From contig JAKULF010000013.1 of NCBI GenBank assembly GCA_022661535.1, forward strand, positions 372,001 through 436,000: 64,000 nucleotides of DNA, in the 5' to 3' direction. Shown here in pieces: positions 24,130-34,515 of the stretch. Under the pieces are notes generated by a model, which saw nothing but the letters and a program-made list of their open reading frames with translations, was not told the origin of the DNA and made no database searches. Each line of letters starts with the position of its first letter. Within the stretch, counting starts at the first letter, position 1. A program made the position numbers and the translations under genes. The DNA is from Eutypa lata (lineage: Eukaryota; Ascomycota; Sordariomycetes; Xylariales; Diatrypaceae).

Positions 24130-26145
24130 GATTAATTCGCGAAAGAAGGCAGAAAACAAGTCGCAACAATAGCGGTGCCGAAAATGGTGTGATGCAATAT
24201 TGCTCTGATTGTCAAGATGTCACGGAAGTTATGGCGTCCAGCCACCAACAAAGGCTAAAGAAACTGCGATATACATAGGAAAGTACGTTGCAATCGATTC
24301 CTTATCATCCAATAACTGCTATCACTGCGTAATTGAAAGGGCAACCCCACCATTGCTTTCTGCCAGGTGCCACCGCTATGGCTAAGTTTATTCAGCGGGT
24401 CTCATGGGTTAGGGTTGCTGCCTTATCAGATACTAGATCTAATTATACCTTGAGATCAGCTGCAACCACCACCTAATTTTTACCACCATTTAGCTTCTAC
24501 GGAGGTAGCTAGATAAGTCAGCATGTATGAAAGTAACTGGTAGCATCAACGACGCCGTTCGCACCACCACCCTTTAGTTCAAGGCTCACGATAACTTCAA
24601 TTATGAGGGTTATTTGTTTATAAACCATAGGAAAAACAGAAACGCATGTACCAAATGAATCAGTCAAATTAGCTTCATAATGTTTCTCAAAGTGATTATT
24701 GTAAAAAGTTCCATTAATTATTTTTATTAAAACAATGAATAGGAATGTCGGTATTATAATTCACTTGAAATATGTTGTGAATAGTAACTGGTATTCATTT
24801 GGGAGGTTTCTTGCGGGTGATAAGTAGGAGTTGGCAATGATGATAGGTATCATATAACTAGCAGCATAGGATTTCTACGCAATCAGACTTAAAAGCACTG
24901 CGCAAATAGCGAAGGTCAAAAAAAGGAGGAAGAAAGTGAGACAGACAGACAGACATAACACACACGCACACATGCAGAGAGAGACTTGTTTCGTCACGAT
25001 GGAACATTTAGTACGCCATAACATCCTGATTCATTTCTATGCTAACTGCCTAGGTAGACCGAGATAGTTACATGAAGAAGAATCCTAAATCCTGCATGCA
25101 TTTGCCAGCAGATTGCTGCACATCGGGAAAACCTCCTGTATGCCACAGGTAGGGAAACCGTATGTGATGCTACTTGAGACCCTCACTCTCAACTAACTAG
25201 GTACCTAGGTAACCAGCTAACCACCTCCACGCTACGTGCTACGTGCTACGTGCTACGCCCTCCTCCACTCCTGCCCTCTACGGTCCCGCCGAGTGAAAAG
25301 AGTGAAGAGAGGATGAAGAAGAAAGGAAGAAAGGAATGAACAATAGAGAGGGAGGACCGCCTTTTATAGAGCAGGAAATGTGCTGGCTGGCTGATTGTAG
25401 AAGTTACCTGAACTTTGCTATTTCCGAATCAAAATCGGAGAAAGGTAATAAGTCAACTAGGCTAATCTAGGCCACAATGTTAATCTCAGGCGCAATCAAG
25501 GCATCGATGATCTAGTGAGGTTAGGTAGATGAGAGAAGGTTTGATGAAGAAACGGGCCTGAGCCTCTTAAACATTGTGCCTTGTAGTTACCCAGAAACTT
25601 AAACCCCCGATCTTAGCCTACCCTCATAGCAAGAACGAACTTTCCATTTAAGTGTGCATGTGACTTTGACCAATACTTCAAGTTAGGTGCACTTAGATGC
25701 TTCTAATTGGTACATCTAATTGATGCACACATGTGCAATTTATTACGATGTGTGTGTACTGATTAAGTCATAACGGAAATAGGTAGATTTTAGTTTCATA
25801 TTTTCTGATTAGTAAGATAAGTTGAACATAAAGGGCAAGAAGTGGCTTAAAAAGCTTATACTTTGTCTTCTCTCATAACCCGTTTTAATCGTGATGCACC
25901 AGGTTTGCCACCGTGAATCATTCTGAGAATCAAGCCAGCATGCTGCTATGCGCTATAAGGGAGTCCATAAAATGGATGCTGACAATTGCTAGATGCAATT
26001 GATTCGCCGCTAACTTCGTAGATAGACGCCAGTTACTTCATTCAGTCGATCTTAGTGATATTGCCGATAGGAGCATGTGACACCCATGGTATAAACTACC
26101 CGGATGGTAGTCGTAACCCTTAATCAAAGCATAACGCCATGTGAG
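24130..26145. other. Intergenic with simple repeats
   Basis: Promoter side of UPF3 and downstream side of the GDE1 gene. It contains short simple repeats: AGACAGACAGACAGAC followed by a CA-rich tract near 24940-24975, GTGCTAC in tandem near 25232-25256, and GGTACCTAGGTAACC near 25200. No gene, tRNA or stable RNA is recognisable. Confidence 0.5.
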
Positions 26146-29100
26146 CTACGGAGTGGAACGATCCTCCGCCAGAGCCTTCGAGATCACTCCAACCCTATCT
26201 GCTACAATGATGTCCACCCCAGCCTCTGCTTGCCTCTACGTTAAGGTTAGCATTAGTCATATTACCGCAGCAGAGACGAGGAATAAGGTGGGTAATATGA
26301 GAAATTTACCTTCACATCTGATGGAATATTGTTCGAGGGTCCGTACGAGGCGCAAAGGAGACCCGAGTTCTTCACGAACTGCACCAGCCTCGGACACAGA
26401 AGCAGGGTTTCGCAGGCAAATACTATTCCAGCAAGGTTCCAACGTCTGGCAAAGTGCACCGCTACCTGTAGACTCGCGGCACGCACCTCCATATCCGACA
26501 TGGGCACCTTGCCCGCATTCGTGATAAACATGACCGGGTAGGCACGCTGTTTCAGCGAGAGTAATATGCACACATCCGGTGTGAAAGATGACAGGATCAT
26601 GCGGCGCTTGCCACCAAAGTGGTGTATCTTGTCCAGAATGGTGTCGATAAAGGTGTTCATCTCCATGGCGATGGTAGCTACGCCCGCACCTTGGGCTTCG
26701 TGTAGTCTGGGATATTCTATCAAGAATGTTAATTGAAGCCCAGCCGGCCAAGCAGGTAGTGAGTGGTAATGAAGATGCTGATAGTATACTCACTAATCTC
26801 AATATCAAACCCTAATTTCTCCGGAACGGCTGTTAGGAGTTCTTCTAGCGTTGCAAGAGAATCTTGTATAAAGCTTCCTCGGGTGTTAGGCTTGAATCCC
26901 TTGTCCTTGAAGTCGACAGTGTGTTTCATTCTGTCTTGGATCTGGATTGCTCCTGCTTCGAAGTTTCCGCCCACAGATCGGGAGCGGTGCCTACTCCGGT
27001 TACCCCTTGAATGCTCGCCAACTTTTCCGAGGACTGATATGGGATTTCCGTGCGGCGATTGAATGCTTCCAGCATACAAGAATTGTTCAAGCGTGACATC
27101 ATGAATCGGAACATCAGTACCAGTTTCCGACAGGGAGAAGTCATGATATATGACGGGCTGAAGATCTCTCGTAACTTGGACATCTAGTATTGTTAGTAGC
27201 TAGATAGGCAAGGAGCATCAAAGTTGTTTTACCGAACTGATTTACGCATTAGAACAATATCCAAATTTACTCATTAGCGAATGAATTTACCTCTATATAT
27301 GTAGCGCCTAGTCTGTCCGCAGAAAGGGCCGACTATTTCCAAGTAAGTCTTAGTTGGAATACTTCCAGGTAGCCGGACTTACCTCGACTGTGTTCTCGCC
27401 AATCTGAAGATATTCTCGGCTTGCGGTATTCTGTCCTAGGCCTGTTCTGCGATTAGAAATGGCTAAAGGTTCCAGGTAAGGTATGTAGACTAACCCCTAT
27501 GTCCAACAAGAACAGGACGATTCCCATCGCCAAACATAGAATCAGGGAACTGCGGAGTTTGAAGATGTGGATATGCCCCAGCAACCAGATAGGTCAAGTT
27601 TACGCAACCGGCTATTCTCATTGCATCCCGATCTGTCATAGTGACAGCAAATTCTTTAATCATGCTTTGACAATGAACTCCAAGGTGATTTTCGTTCTCT
27701 TCCAAGAGTGCTGTGCCGATGGCAACCAACTTTCCTTCCAGCTGGGTTGATAGGTGCGTTTGGAAGACCTTTAGTACTAGTCGCAGTTTAGCATGCTCTC
27801 CAATACGGAATACCAATGGCTCGTTGATTCTGTCATCTAAGATTGGTAACAGTAAACGCATTGGACTTTGGTCTGTATCAGGTGCTGAAATCTCCAACAC
27901 ATAAGCAAAATCCTTGCAAGAGTCTGATGTGTACTTCGACGAACAAAATGTCTTATCGACTGCGTCCACATCGTTCCCTCCTTGTGCACTACCTAGGTTC
28001 ACAAATATGATCTTTTCTGTAGAACCGACATGGATCTGGATATCCTTGCTCGAAGGCCTGAGAACGTCAACCGGACCACCTCCTAACTCGCCGGACTCAG
28101 ATGTTTGGAATAGCTCGGCAATGAGCAGATGACCCCTGAATGCGGCATGCTCTTTGGCAGTCCAGCCAGAATAATCCTTGGTCTGCTGGTTAGCACCGAC
28201 CTCCAGAAGCAGTTTGACGATTTCCAAAAAGCCACCCGCGCATGCGGTGAATAGAGGCGTCCATCCACGGGTGCGCTCTGGTGCATCTATTTCAGCATCC
28301 TGTTTGGACTTGGCCCGAAGAAGCTTTTCTGTATAGTCGAACCGTCCAAGTTGAGCTGCTATATGAAGAGGTGTTTCTCCACGGGTCGTTCGGCAGTTGA
28401 TATTAGCATCGTGATCGATAATACAAGATACGATAGCATCATGCTGACAACGGAGGGCGGCTACAAGGACTTCTCCGAGACTAGTCTGGACGTCGTGATC
28501 TCCATTGTTTGCACAAAGGAAGTCTAGAAACATCTGTACTATCGGGAGGTGGTTTCCAGTCACTGCATAGTCCAACGCTGTTTGTCCCTCCTTATCTGGT
28601 GATAGCAATGCTTTCTTGAAGATACCTCTATCATCAGACTCGGCAAAAACTTCCAGAATCACTCGGCACATGTTTCTAAGACCATACCTAGCGACAAGAT
28701 GAAGAGGAAAACGTCCAAAGAGATCCTTGGTTAGCAACACCTTTCTAGCTTCACCTCCAAGGGAGCCGAGTAGTCGGGCGAGCAGATCGCCGTTTTGGTG
28801 AGCATCAAATGGCCTTGAGTGGATGGCATCAGAATCATTGATACCACCTATAATATTTTGACCCGTAACGATAACGAGAAAATTCACTAATTCATGATTC
28901 ACTACAGAACTCTCTCGAACAGTTGCACTCGAAAGTAATGAAGCCGCCAAGTGGGGGTGAATCAGGATCGAGTACTCAAGGACGTCTCTTAGAACATTTT
29001 GAGTGGTTGTGGCTGAGAGACCCTGCTCATGCCGCATTGATTCAATCAACACAGCGACTTCTCCATTATTCCGAAGCGCAAGGAACAACTTATAGTGGAA

Positions 29101-29765
29101 CGCAGCAAGCCCATCCTGATTAGAGGCGCGGCTGAGGAACAAGGAAATCGTTGGGCCTTTTGGAGAGGTGGTGATGGTTCGACGAATATCAACGACAAGA
29201 CTCTCCAAGTTCTCAAGGATGTTTGTCAAAGCGGTGTTCAACTCATTTTGTAATGTGAACCATCGGCTTCTACAGCGCTCATGGGCCGTGTTTCCTAGGT
29301 CAAGCCGTTCAAGTTTGGCGAAAAGTCGCTCTATGACTTCATGGTTGAGCCTGTCGAACCACTGCACTTTTGCCATATCTTGTTGAAGATCTAAGCATGC
29401 GTTCAGGGGTATCAATAATTCAGCATGGTCCACATTGTTGAGGAGGGAGAAGTTGGCGGATTTGCTAGGGAGACCAAAACGAGCCCATACTTTCGCATGC
29501 GTTTCGAGTAATGCACCATTTTTACCCCGACGGAAGGCTTCGAGATTATCGATATTTTTGTTGAAAGTTCGATACACTTCTGTAACTTAGTTAGGGATTC
29601 AGTTGGACAAAAACAAGAAACTTTAGGATCTAGCAAACCTAAAATGTCGAGATGTTTGCCTGAGAAAACTGATGTTTTGATAAGCTGTTTTAAGACGTTG
29701 TAGTCGATGTAATATCGATCCCATTCAGGGAGGACGTGCCGGTGAAACTGCTTTCCGAACCTCAT
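26146..29765 (-). CDS. GDE1: Glycerophosphocholine phosphodiesterase GDE1-type (SPX-ankyrin-GDPD)
   Basis: Eight exons, all phases exact: complement(join(26146..26235, 26310..26716, 26794..27183, 27233..27236, 27291..27332, 27383..27441, 27495..29579, 29639..29765)), 1067 aa. The N-terminus MRFGKQFHRHVLPEWDRYYI is an SPX domain (inositol-pyrophosphate/phosphate sensing) and is closer to yeast Gde1 (HxxPEW) than to Pho81/NUC-2. Ankyrin repeats span about 325-530. The GDPD domain starts at GHRGLGQNT (about 735) and keeps the metal ligands and catalytic residues: GHRG, ENT, IEFDVQVTRD and YHDF. It ends QAEAGVDIIVADRVGVI. The enzyme hydrolyses glycerophosphocholine to glycerol-3-phosphate and choline; in yeast it is cytosolic and phosphate-responsive. 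Exon 4 is a 4-nt micro-exon (TTCG) without which the conserved motif is out of frame. An alternative identity is a NUC-2/PHO81-type regulator. Confidence 0.92.
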
Positions 29766-30279
29766 TGAGTCGTAATGAAATTGCAGAGAGTGTTAAAAAC
29801 ATATAACGGAAGAGACAACTACACCAAGATCAACGAAATATAGGTACTTCGTAATCGAGTTATATCCAGTACTCGAGGTAGAAAGGTATCCTATCAGCCT
29901 TATCATCACAACTTCGAGGGAAAACAATTCCCGCGGGGTTTGCATCATGTGTTACCTCAAACGGGTATAACTCTAGATACACGTTAGAATTATGTAATAA
30001 GTGACCACTGATAAGCACCTGAAGCTTACCTACCTCTTACCTACTGTGCAGGCTACCCCTCATCGCTGCACAATTTTCTATTCTCCTAACTTCAATCGCA
30101 ACACGAAACGAATCCCCCACTGCTTCTAAGACCTACATATCACAGTTATGATTGGCCTTTTATCCGATCCAGTATTTTCTATATAGTTGCTACGGATTGG
30201 GCATTAACTTTAGGCACTAAGTTACGGGACCTAATTTAGGTGCGTGCGGGATCGAATTTGGCGCTGGGGCCCCCTCATA
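29766..30279. promoter_or_regulatory. Divergent promoter interval between GDE1 and the ankyrin gene
   Basis: About 510 bases separate two oppositely transcribed start codons. The interval is moderately AT-rich and contains TATATAG-type sequence near 30180 and repeated CTTACCTAC near 30028-30045. I cannot assign specific transcription-factor sites. Confidence 0.4.
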
Positions 30280-32661
30280 ATGGAACCAATTTCGTTAGCT
30301 GCCAGCGTGATCGCCGTGGCGACATTAGCTGCACAAGTATGTGCCAGCATCTCCGAACTACGATCACTTTGCAAAAGACTACCTGGACGACTACACGCAG
30401 TGAATAATGAAGTAGCCGATCTCGAATTGGTTCTTTCGCAGGTTGCTTTATTGATCGAAGAAAGGGCCATCCTACCAGACTCGCAGAATTCTGCCATTCC
30501 CCACTTGCTTAGACAAGCCCGAACTAAATTAGAGGAGGTCAGAGTCATCATCAATGATCTCACAAATACCTACGTGCGCTCTAAGGTTTCTTTACTCGGG
30601 GTGAAAGCCTGGCAAAAGGAGCAGGGGAGGTTGCAGACATTGCAGGACGATATTAGGACAGTTAAATCCACATTGAATATCATGCTTGGGGCTTCGAATT
30701 CGTACGTGCTTTATTCTGGCCAGGTGACCGAGTGTTATGAGCTAATATCACTACGTTGTAGACAAGATATGATGCGAATTCGGCTTGAAGTGCAACAAAT
30801 TTCTGCAGTCACCACCTACTCGTCTCAAAAACAGATCACCACGAATGAGAAATACGTAACTACACTTGCTGGGATTGACGAGCGCATCTCTAGAGTTGAA
30901 GAAATGCTTATCAAACAGTCACAACAGCTTCAGGCCAGTCAATTTAAGCAGGTCAAAGCATCATACAATGCCCCGCCACAAGTTAAGAGACGACCCTCAT
31001 CTATTGAGCACGAGAATCATTCAAGTCACACACAAGTTGGTGATCTCAACCTTCGTGTGACGCCATACATTGTTTCCTGCCGGGTGGGGTGTAAATGCGC
31101 TTGTCATTCCCACCAGCGGTCCTCTACTCCTGCACTCTTAAACAACGTGCTGGGGCGGCTTTTCGTTGAATACGCCGGACTACCAGTTTTTAGTCCTAGA
31201 TGTGACGATGAAATTTGCAAAGGAGCCCATGCACGCCAGCTCAGCTTGGAGTATTGGTTTCCATCGGGCATTTGGTCGGGAATTGTACGGATGCAGATGG
31301 GTTTCCAACTTAATTCGGGCCCTACATTACAGCTAGAAACATTGAGGAGGATCCCCGACTCTGCACAGGGTATCAGCTTTGCCTTGCATGGAGATATCGA
31401 CGGTCTAAAGCACCTATTCAGCAAAGGTCTTGCTTCTCCACGCGACATCAGCACGGGCCGTGGTTACTCTCTGCTCCGATGGGCACTGTATGGCAAGCAG
31501 TATGAAACTTGTGAATTTCTTATTCGCGCAGGTGCAGACCCTAACTATAGACCTATTGCGGCGAGCGATAATAGCCCGCGCATCAAGGCTTGCCATTTCT
31601 TGCTTGAAGGAGGTCTTTCAACTGATGCTGTCAGAGCTATGAGAACCATCACCCGAGGCAGCGAGTATCTCGAGGACTTCATCGACGACTCTGAATTCAC
31701 CAAGACACATAAAATCGTTTTAGGCTTGTCGGCACAGGATTTAGAGGAGCAGGTGAACTTGCACCCGGAGGAACTCAACCTACAAGATGCGATGGGTCGC
31801 ACAGCTTTGGCTTGGGCAGCTGCTCGAGGCGACCAGCGCAGTGTAGTTACTATACTGAGCTACGGCGCCGACCCGAACATCACTGATGTTCAGCTATCTG
31901 GACCTCTATCTAACGCCGCGGCACAAGGTCACACACTGTGCGTTCAACTTCTACTGGAAGCTGGTGCGGATCCCGAACCTGTTTTGCCAAGTAACATCCG
32001 GAAAGGAAGCCCCCTAAATGTCGCAGCGCGAAACACAAATGATCCCATTCTGCTGAAGAGACTCCTTGACTTTGGAGCAGATGTCGACCAATCTTCGACA
32101 GATGGCAAAACGGCACTATTCCATGCTGCCAGGAACGATAACGCAAGTTTTGCCATTCTATTGTTAGAATATGGGGCGAATATAAATGCCATATCGGCAA
32201 CAGGGGAGACACCCCTTACCACTGCTATCACATATAATAGTCACAATGTCCTTCGCCTCTTCCTGGAGCGCTGGCGGGAGTACTCCACATGCCCCCGTCT
32301 CAAAGGACCCCATCTACTAGAATTCGCAGCCCTCTATGCAAACCTTGAGACGATTACAATTCTCCAAGCGAGCATTCACATTCAATCGAATCATGACAAG
32401 CAGTATGTATTGAGAGATTTCAGTGCCACTCTGCGCCAACGCCAGGATATGACTGAAAAGCTGGCGTTGGCATTCGACGAGCTACTTAGCGTACTTAGCG
32501 CGGCTCCGTGTCCAAGATCAAGCCAGGAGACTTTATCAGAGTCTGGATCTTTCCTCTACTTGCAATCTCACACGCCTATTTCAGACATAGGTCCCATTCA
32601 AGATGTAGAAAGGGGTTCCGATTCCGAAGATAGCTTTCACGATACTCTGTCTGTCCTTTGA
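30280..32661 (+). CDS. Ankyrin-repeat protein with STAND-type fungal N-terminal domain
   Basis: A single exon of 793 aa. The frame opens earlier, but the first ATG is at 30280, giving MEPISLAASVIAVATLAAQV, the usual beginning of the fungal STAND N-terminal (PigL-N-like) helical domain, which spans about 1-190. A middle segment has a Cys/His-rich motif (CRVGCKCACH) followed by LGRLFVEYAGLP and CDDEICKGAHARQLSLEYWF, a block found in many fungal ankyrin proteins. Ankyrin repeats occupy about 370-430 and 500-665 (GRTALAWAAARGD, PLSNAAAQGH, PLNVAARNTND, KTALFHAARND). No nucleotide-binding P-loop is visible, so this is not a complete NACHT or NB-ARC receptor. Such proteins are often linked to non-self recognition in fungi; that role is inference here. 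Confidence 0.85.
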   Translation: MEPISLAASVIAVATLAAQVCASISELRSLCKRLPGRLHAVNNEVADLELVLSQVALLIEERAILPDSQNSAIPHLLRQARTKLEEVRVIINDLTNTYVRSKVSLLGVKAWQKEQGRLQTLQDDIRTVKSTLNIMLGASNSYVLYSGQVTECYELISLRCRQDMMRIRLEVQQISAVTTYSSQKQITTNEKYVTTLAGIDERISRVEEMLIKQSQQLQASQFKQVKASYNAPPQVKRRPSSIEHENHSSHTQVGDLNLRVTPYIVSCRVGCKCACHSHQRSSTPALLNNVLGRLFVEYAGLPVFSPRCDDEICKGAHARQLSLEYWFPSGIWSGIVRMQMGFQLNSGPTLQLETLRRIPDSAQGISFALHGDIDGLKHLFSKGLASPRDISTGRGYSLLRWALYGKQYETCEFLIRAGADPNYRPIAASDNSPRIKACHFLLEGGLSTDAVRAMRTITRGSEYLEDFIDDSEFTKTHKIVLGLSAQDLEEQVNLHPEELNLQDAMGRTALAWAAARGDQRSVVTILSYGADPNITDVQLSGPLSNAAAQGHTLCVQLLLEAGADPEPVLPSNIRKGSPLNVAARNTNDPILLKRLLDFGADVDQSSTDGKTALFHAARNDNASFAILLLEYGANINAISATGETPLTTAITYNSHNVLRLFLERWREYSTCPRLKGPHLLEFAALYANLETITILQASIHIQSNHDKQYVLRDFSATLRQRQDMTEKLALAFDELLSVLSAAPCPRSSQETLSESGSFLYLQSHTPISDIGPIQDVERGSDSEDSFHDTLSVL

Positions 32662-33494
32662 GTCAGGCAGTTGTTAGTCAGTAGTAGAGCGACGGGTGCT
32701 TTTTCGAGCTTGTTAGCCAGGTCTTCGATGATATATTCATAACACCTCCTTACAAACCGTTTCAGGGTTCTCACGGCTTCGCTTGCCCCCCTTTTCTTTT
32801 CAACTATGTATTACTGCCTTGACTTCATTATTTTCGTCTGCTCAATGGACGCGACTTCTCTTGTTACAGAACAAAGGCGACGGGTTTCCTATCCCGAGGC
32901 TTGTAGATATCGGTTTATACTCTCGCTATCTAGTCATAATATCTGTCATCAAGCCAAGAATTTCCATGTAAGATATTGACTATAATTGAACTGGGGTCAA
33001 AAAGGCAGTTACAGTCGCGGGAGCTAATTTAGTTCCGGGGTTTGCGGGGTCTTGCTCGACTTACCTATATAGGTATCTTAGGGGACCCCTGCAGGTTATA
33101 TATAGCAGATGTCGTCGTGGGCGGTTAACTTAAGCGCTGGATATTGTTTGAAGTAACTGGCATGCATCATCAGTTTTCCAAATTGATTAGTTAGGTATAT
33201 TGGGAGCAGAGGTATCCTCAAGCATATCTATTTAAACTACCTGTATTATATAATCGATGCTATAACAAGGGGCTGTCGAAGATCTGGACTAAATACATAA
33301 TGATGTCGCCATACTCGGATTGGAAGAGTGAGCCATTCATTGTTCCGAACAAAAAAATATCGCCATCTTTTATTACAAATGCACAAGTCATCCTTATGAA
33401 ATACATAATAATTATATCTATGTTAATAGCGGAAGCTCCCGATCTAGCTGCCAATAATTAGCATGTCGTCTATCAATATAACTTAAAATACGAC

Positions 33495-33657
33495 GATACT
33501 TTGGGGAGGCTCTTTGTTGGATATGGTGGACTTCCGATTCTTCACATAGTCCTAGATGCAATGCCGGGGAGTGCCCATGAGCGCCTCAGCTCGGAGTATC
33601 GTTTCCTATCAAGTATTTAGTGGGGAATGGTGCGGCTGAAAATGGACTCACGTGGAA
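33495..33657 (+). pseudogene. Relic of the Cys/His-ankyrin protein family
   Basis: Translation reads DTLGRLFVGYGGLPILH, then SAHERLSSEYRFLSSI, an in-frame TAG, and WGMVRLKMD. It matches the intact gene upstream at 31140-31300: LGRLFVEYAGLP, AHARQLSLEYWFPSGI, WSGIVRMQM. The orientation is the same, about 2.3 kb away. Only about 55 codons are recognisable, with a stop and no flanking homology, so this is a fragment of a decayed paralog. Confidence 0.7.
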
Positions 33658-33900
33658 GTCGTCGGGACCGACAGGTTGCAGCTCTTTGGAAATAGGTGTA
33701 GGGAGGTTGAATGTAGGGGGCTGCGGGCAATTCCAGGCCTTCGGACAAATAGCCCTAAGCAGAATCGAGAATATCTTCACACCCAGACTGAAACCACAAG
33801 GAAACGGAAGTATCTTAAGCTGAGTTGTCAAGAGCCAGATTCAAATAAGCGCTTACGTATGTATCCTATAGCCAATTATATCAATCCGGCACCTAGTAGC

Positions 33901-33940
33901 CCGGGTTTGGGAGACTGACCCCGGGTTTGGGAGACTGACG
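33901..33940. repeat. Tandem duplication of a 20-bp unit
   Basis: CCGGGTTTGGGAGACTGACC is followed directly by the same unit with one base changed at the end. It lies in non-coding sequence. Confidence 0.85.
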
Positions 33941-34515
33941 CAGACAAAACTTCCTCCCTGGTGAGTGTAATGCAAGCCAGCTCATGCTTGACGTGGCATT
34001 TCTTCGTTTCAAGATAGTATTCAGTTTGGTGTTGTCGTAAAAGTCGTCCCTGCCTTCACATTTTAAACTTCTGGCTTAACGTTAGTTATACCGTGTCTCT
34101 GTAAGCCCGACCATAGACTGGCAACCCGCGTATATATGTCAGGATGAAGCCCAACTTTAAGCTTCGAAATGAGCCTAACGAGGCCAACCTTTAATCATTA
34201 AATACTTAATAGCATACAAAGTACATAATTCACATGAAGGGTATACGACGATTCACAGGAACTCCCTTAGACGGGGTCTTCGCACCCACCATTCCGTCAC
34301 TGTGGGCTCTAGTTCTTTAGGATACAATTCAGGGCAAGCATACAGCCTCCTAGGCGCTACTGGGTCAAGCGAGGTATGTATTGAGGAAGAGATCTCGAGC
34401 AACGACAATTCATGCAATTTGTAGGTGTGCAAGACTTTGGTATCCCTCACACAATCTCAGTTCAACGCGCAGGCAAGGTTAACAACATCTCACATTTAGG
34501 TATCCGCCATATGCC

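Larger units (their letters stand above)
32662..34515. other. Intergenic with a gene relic
   Basis: Apart from the relic at 33495-33657 and the tandem 20-mer at 33901-33940 I see nothing gene-like. Short open frames here have no motif or splice support. Confidence 0.5.
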
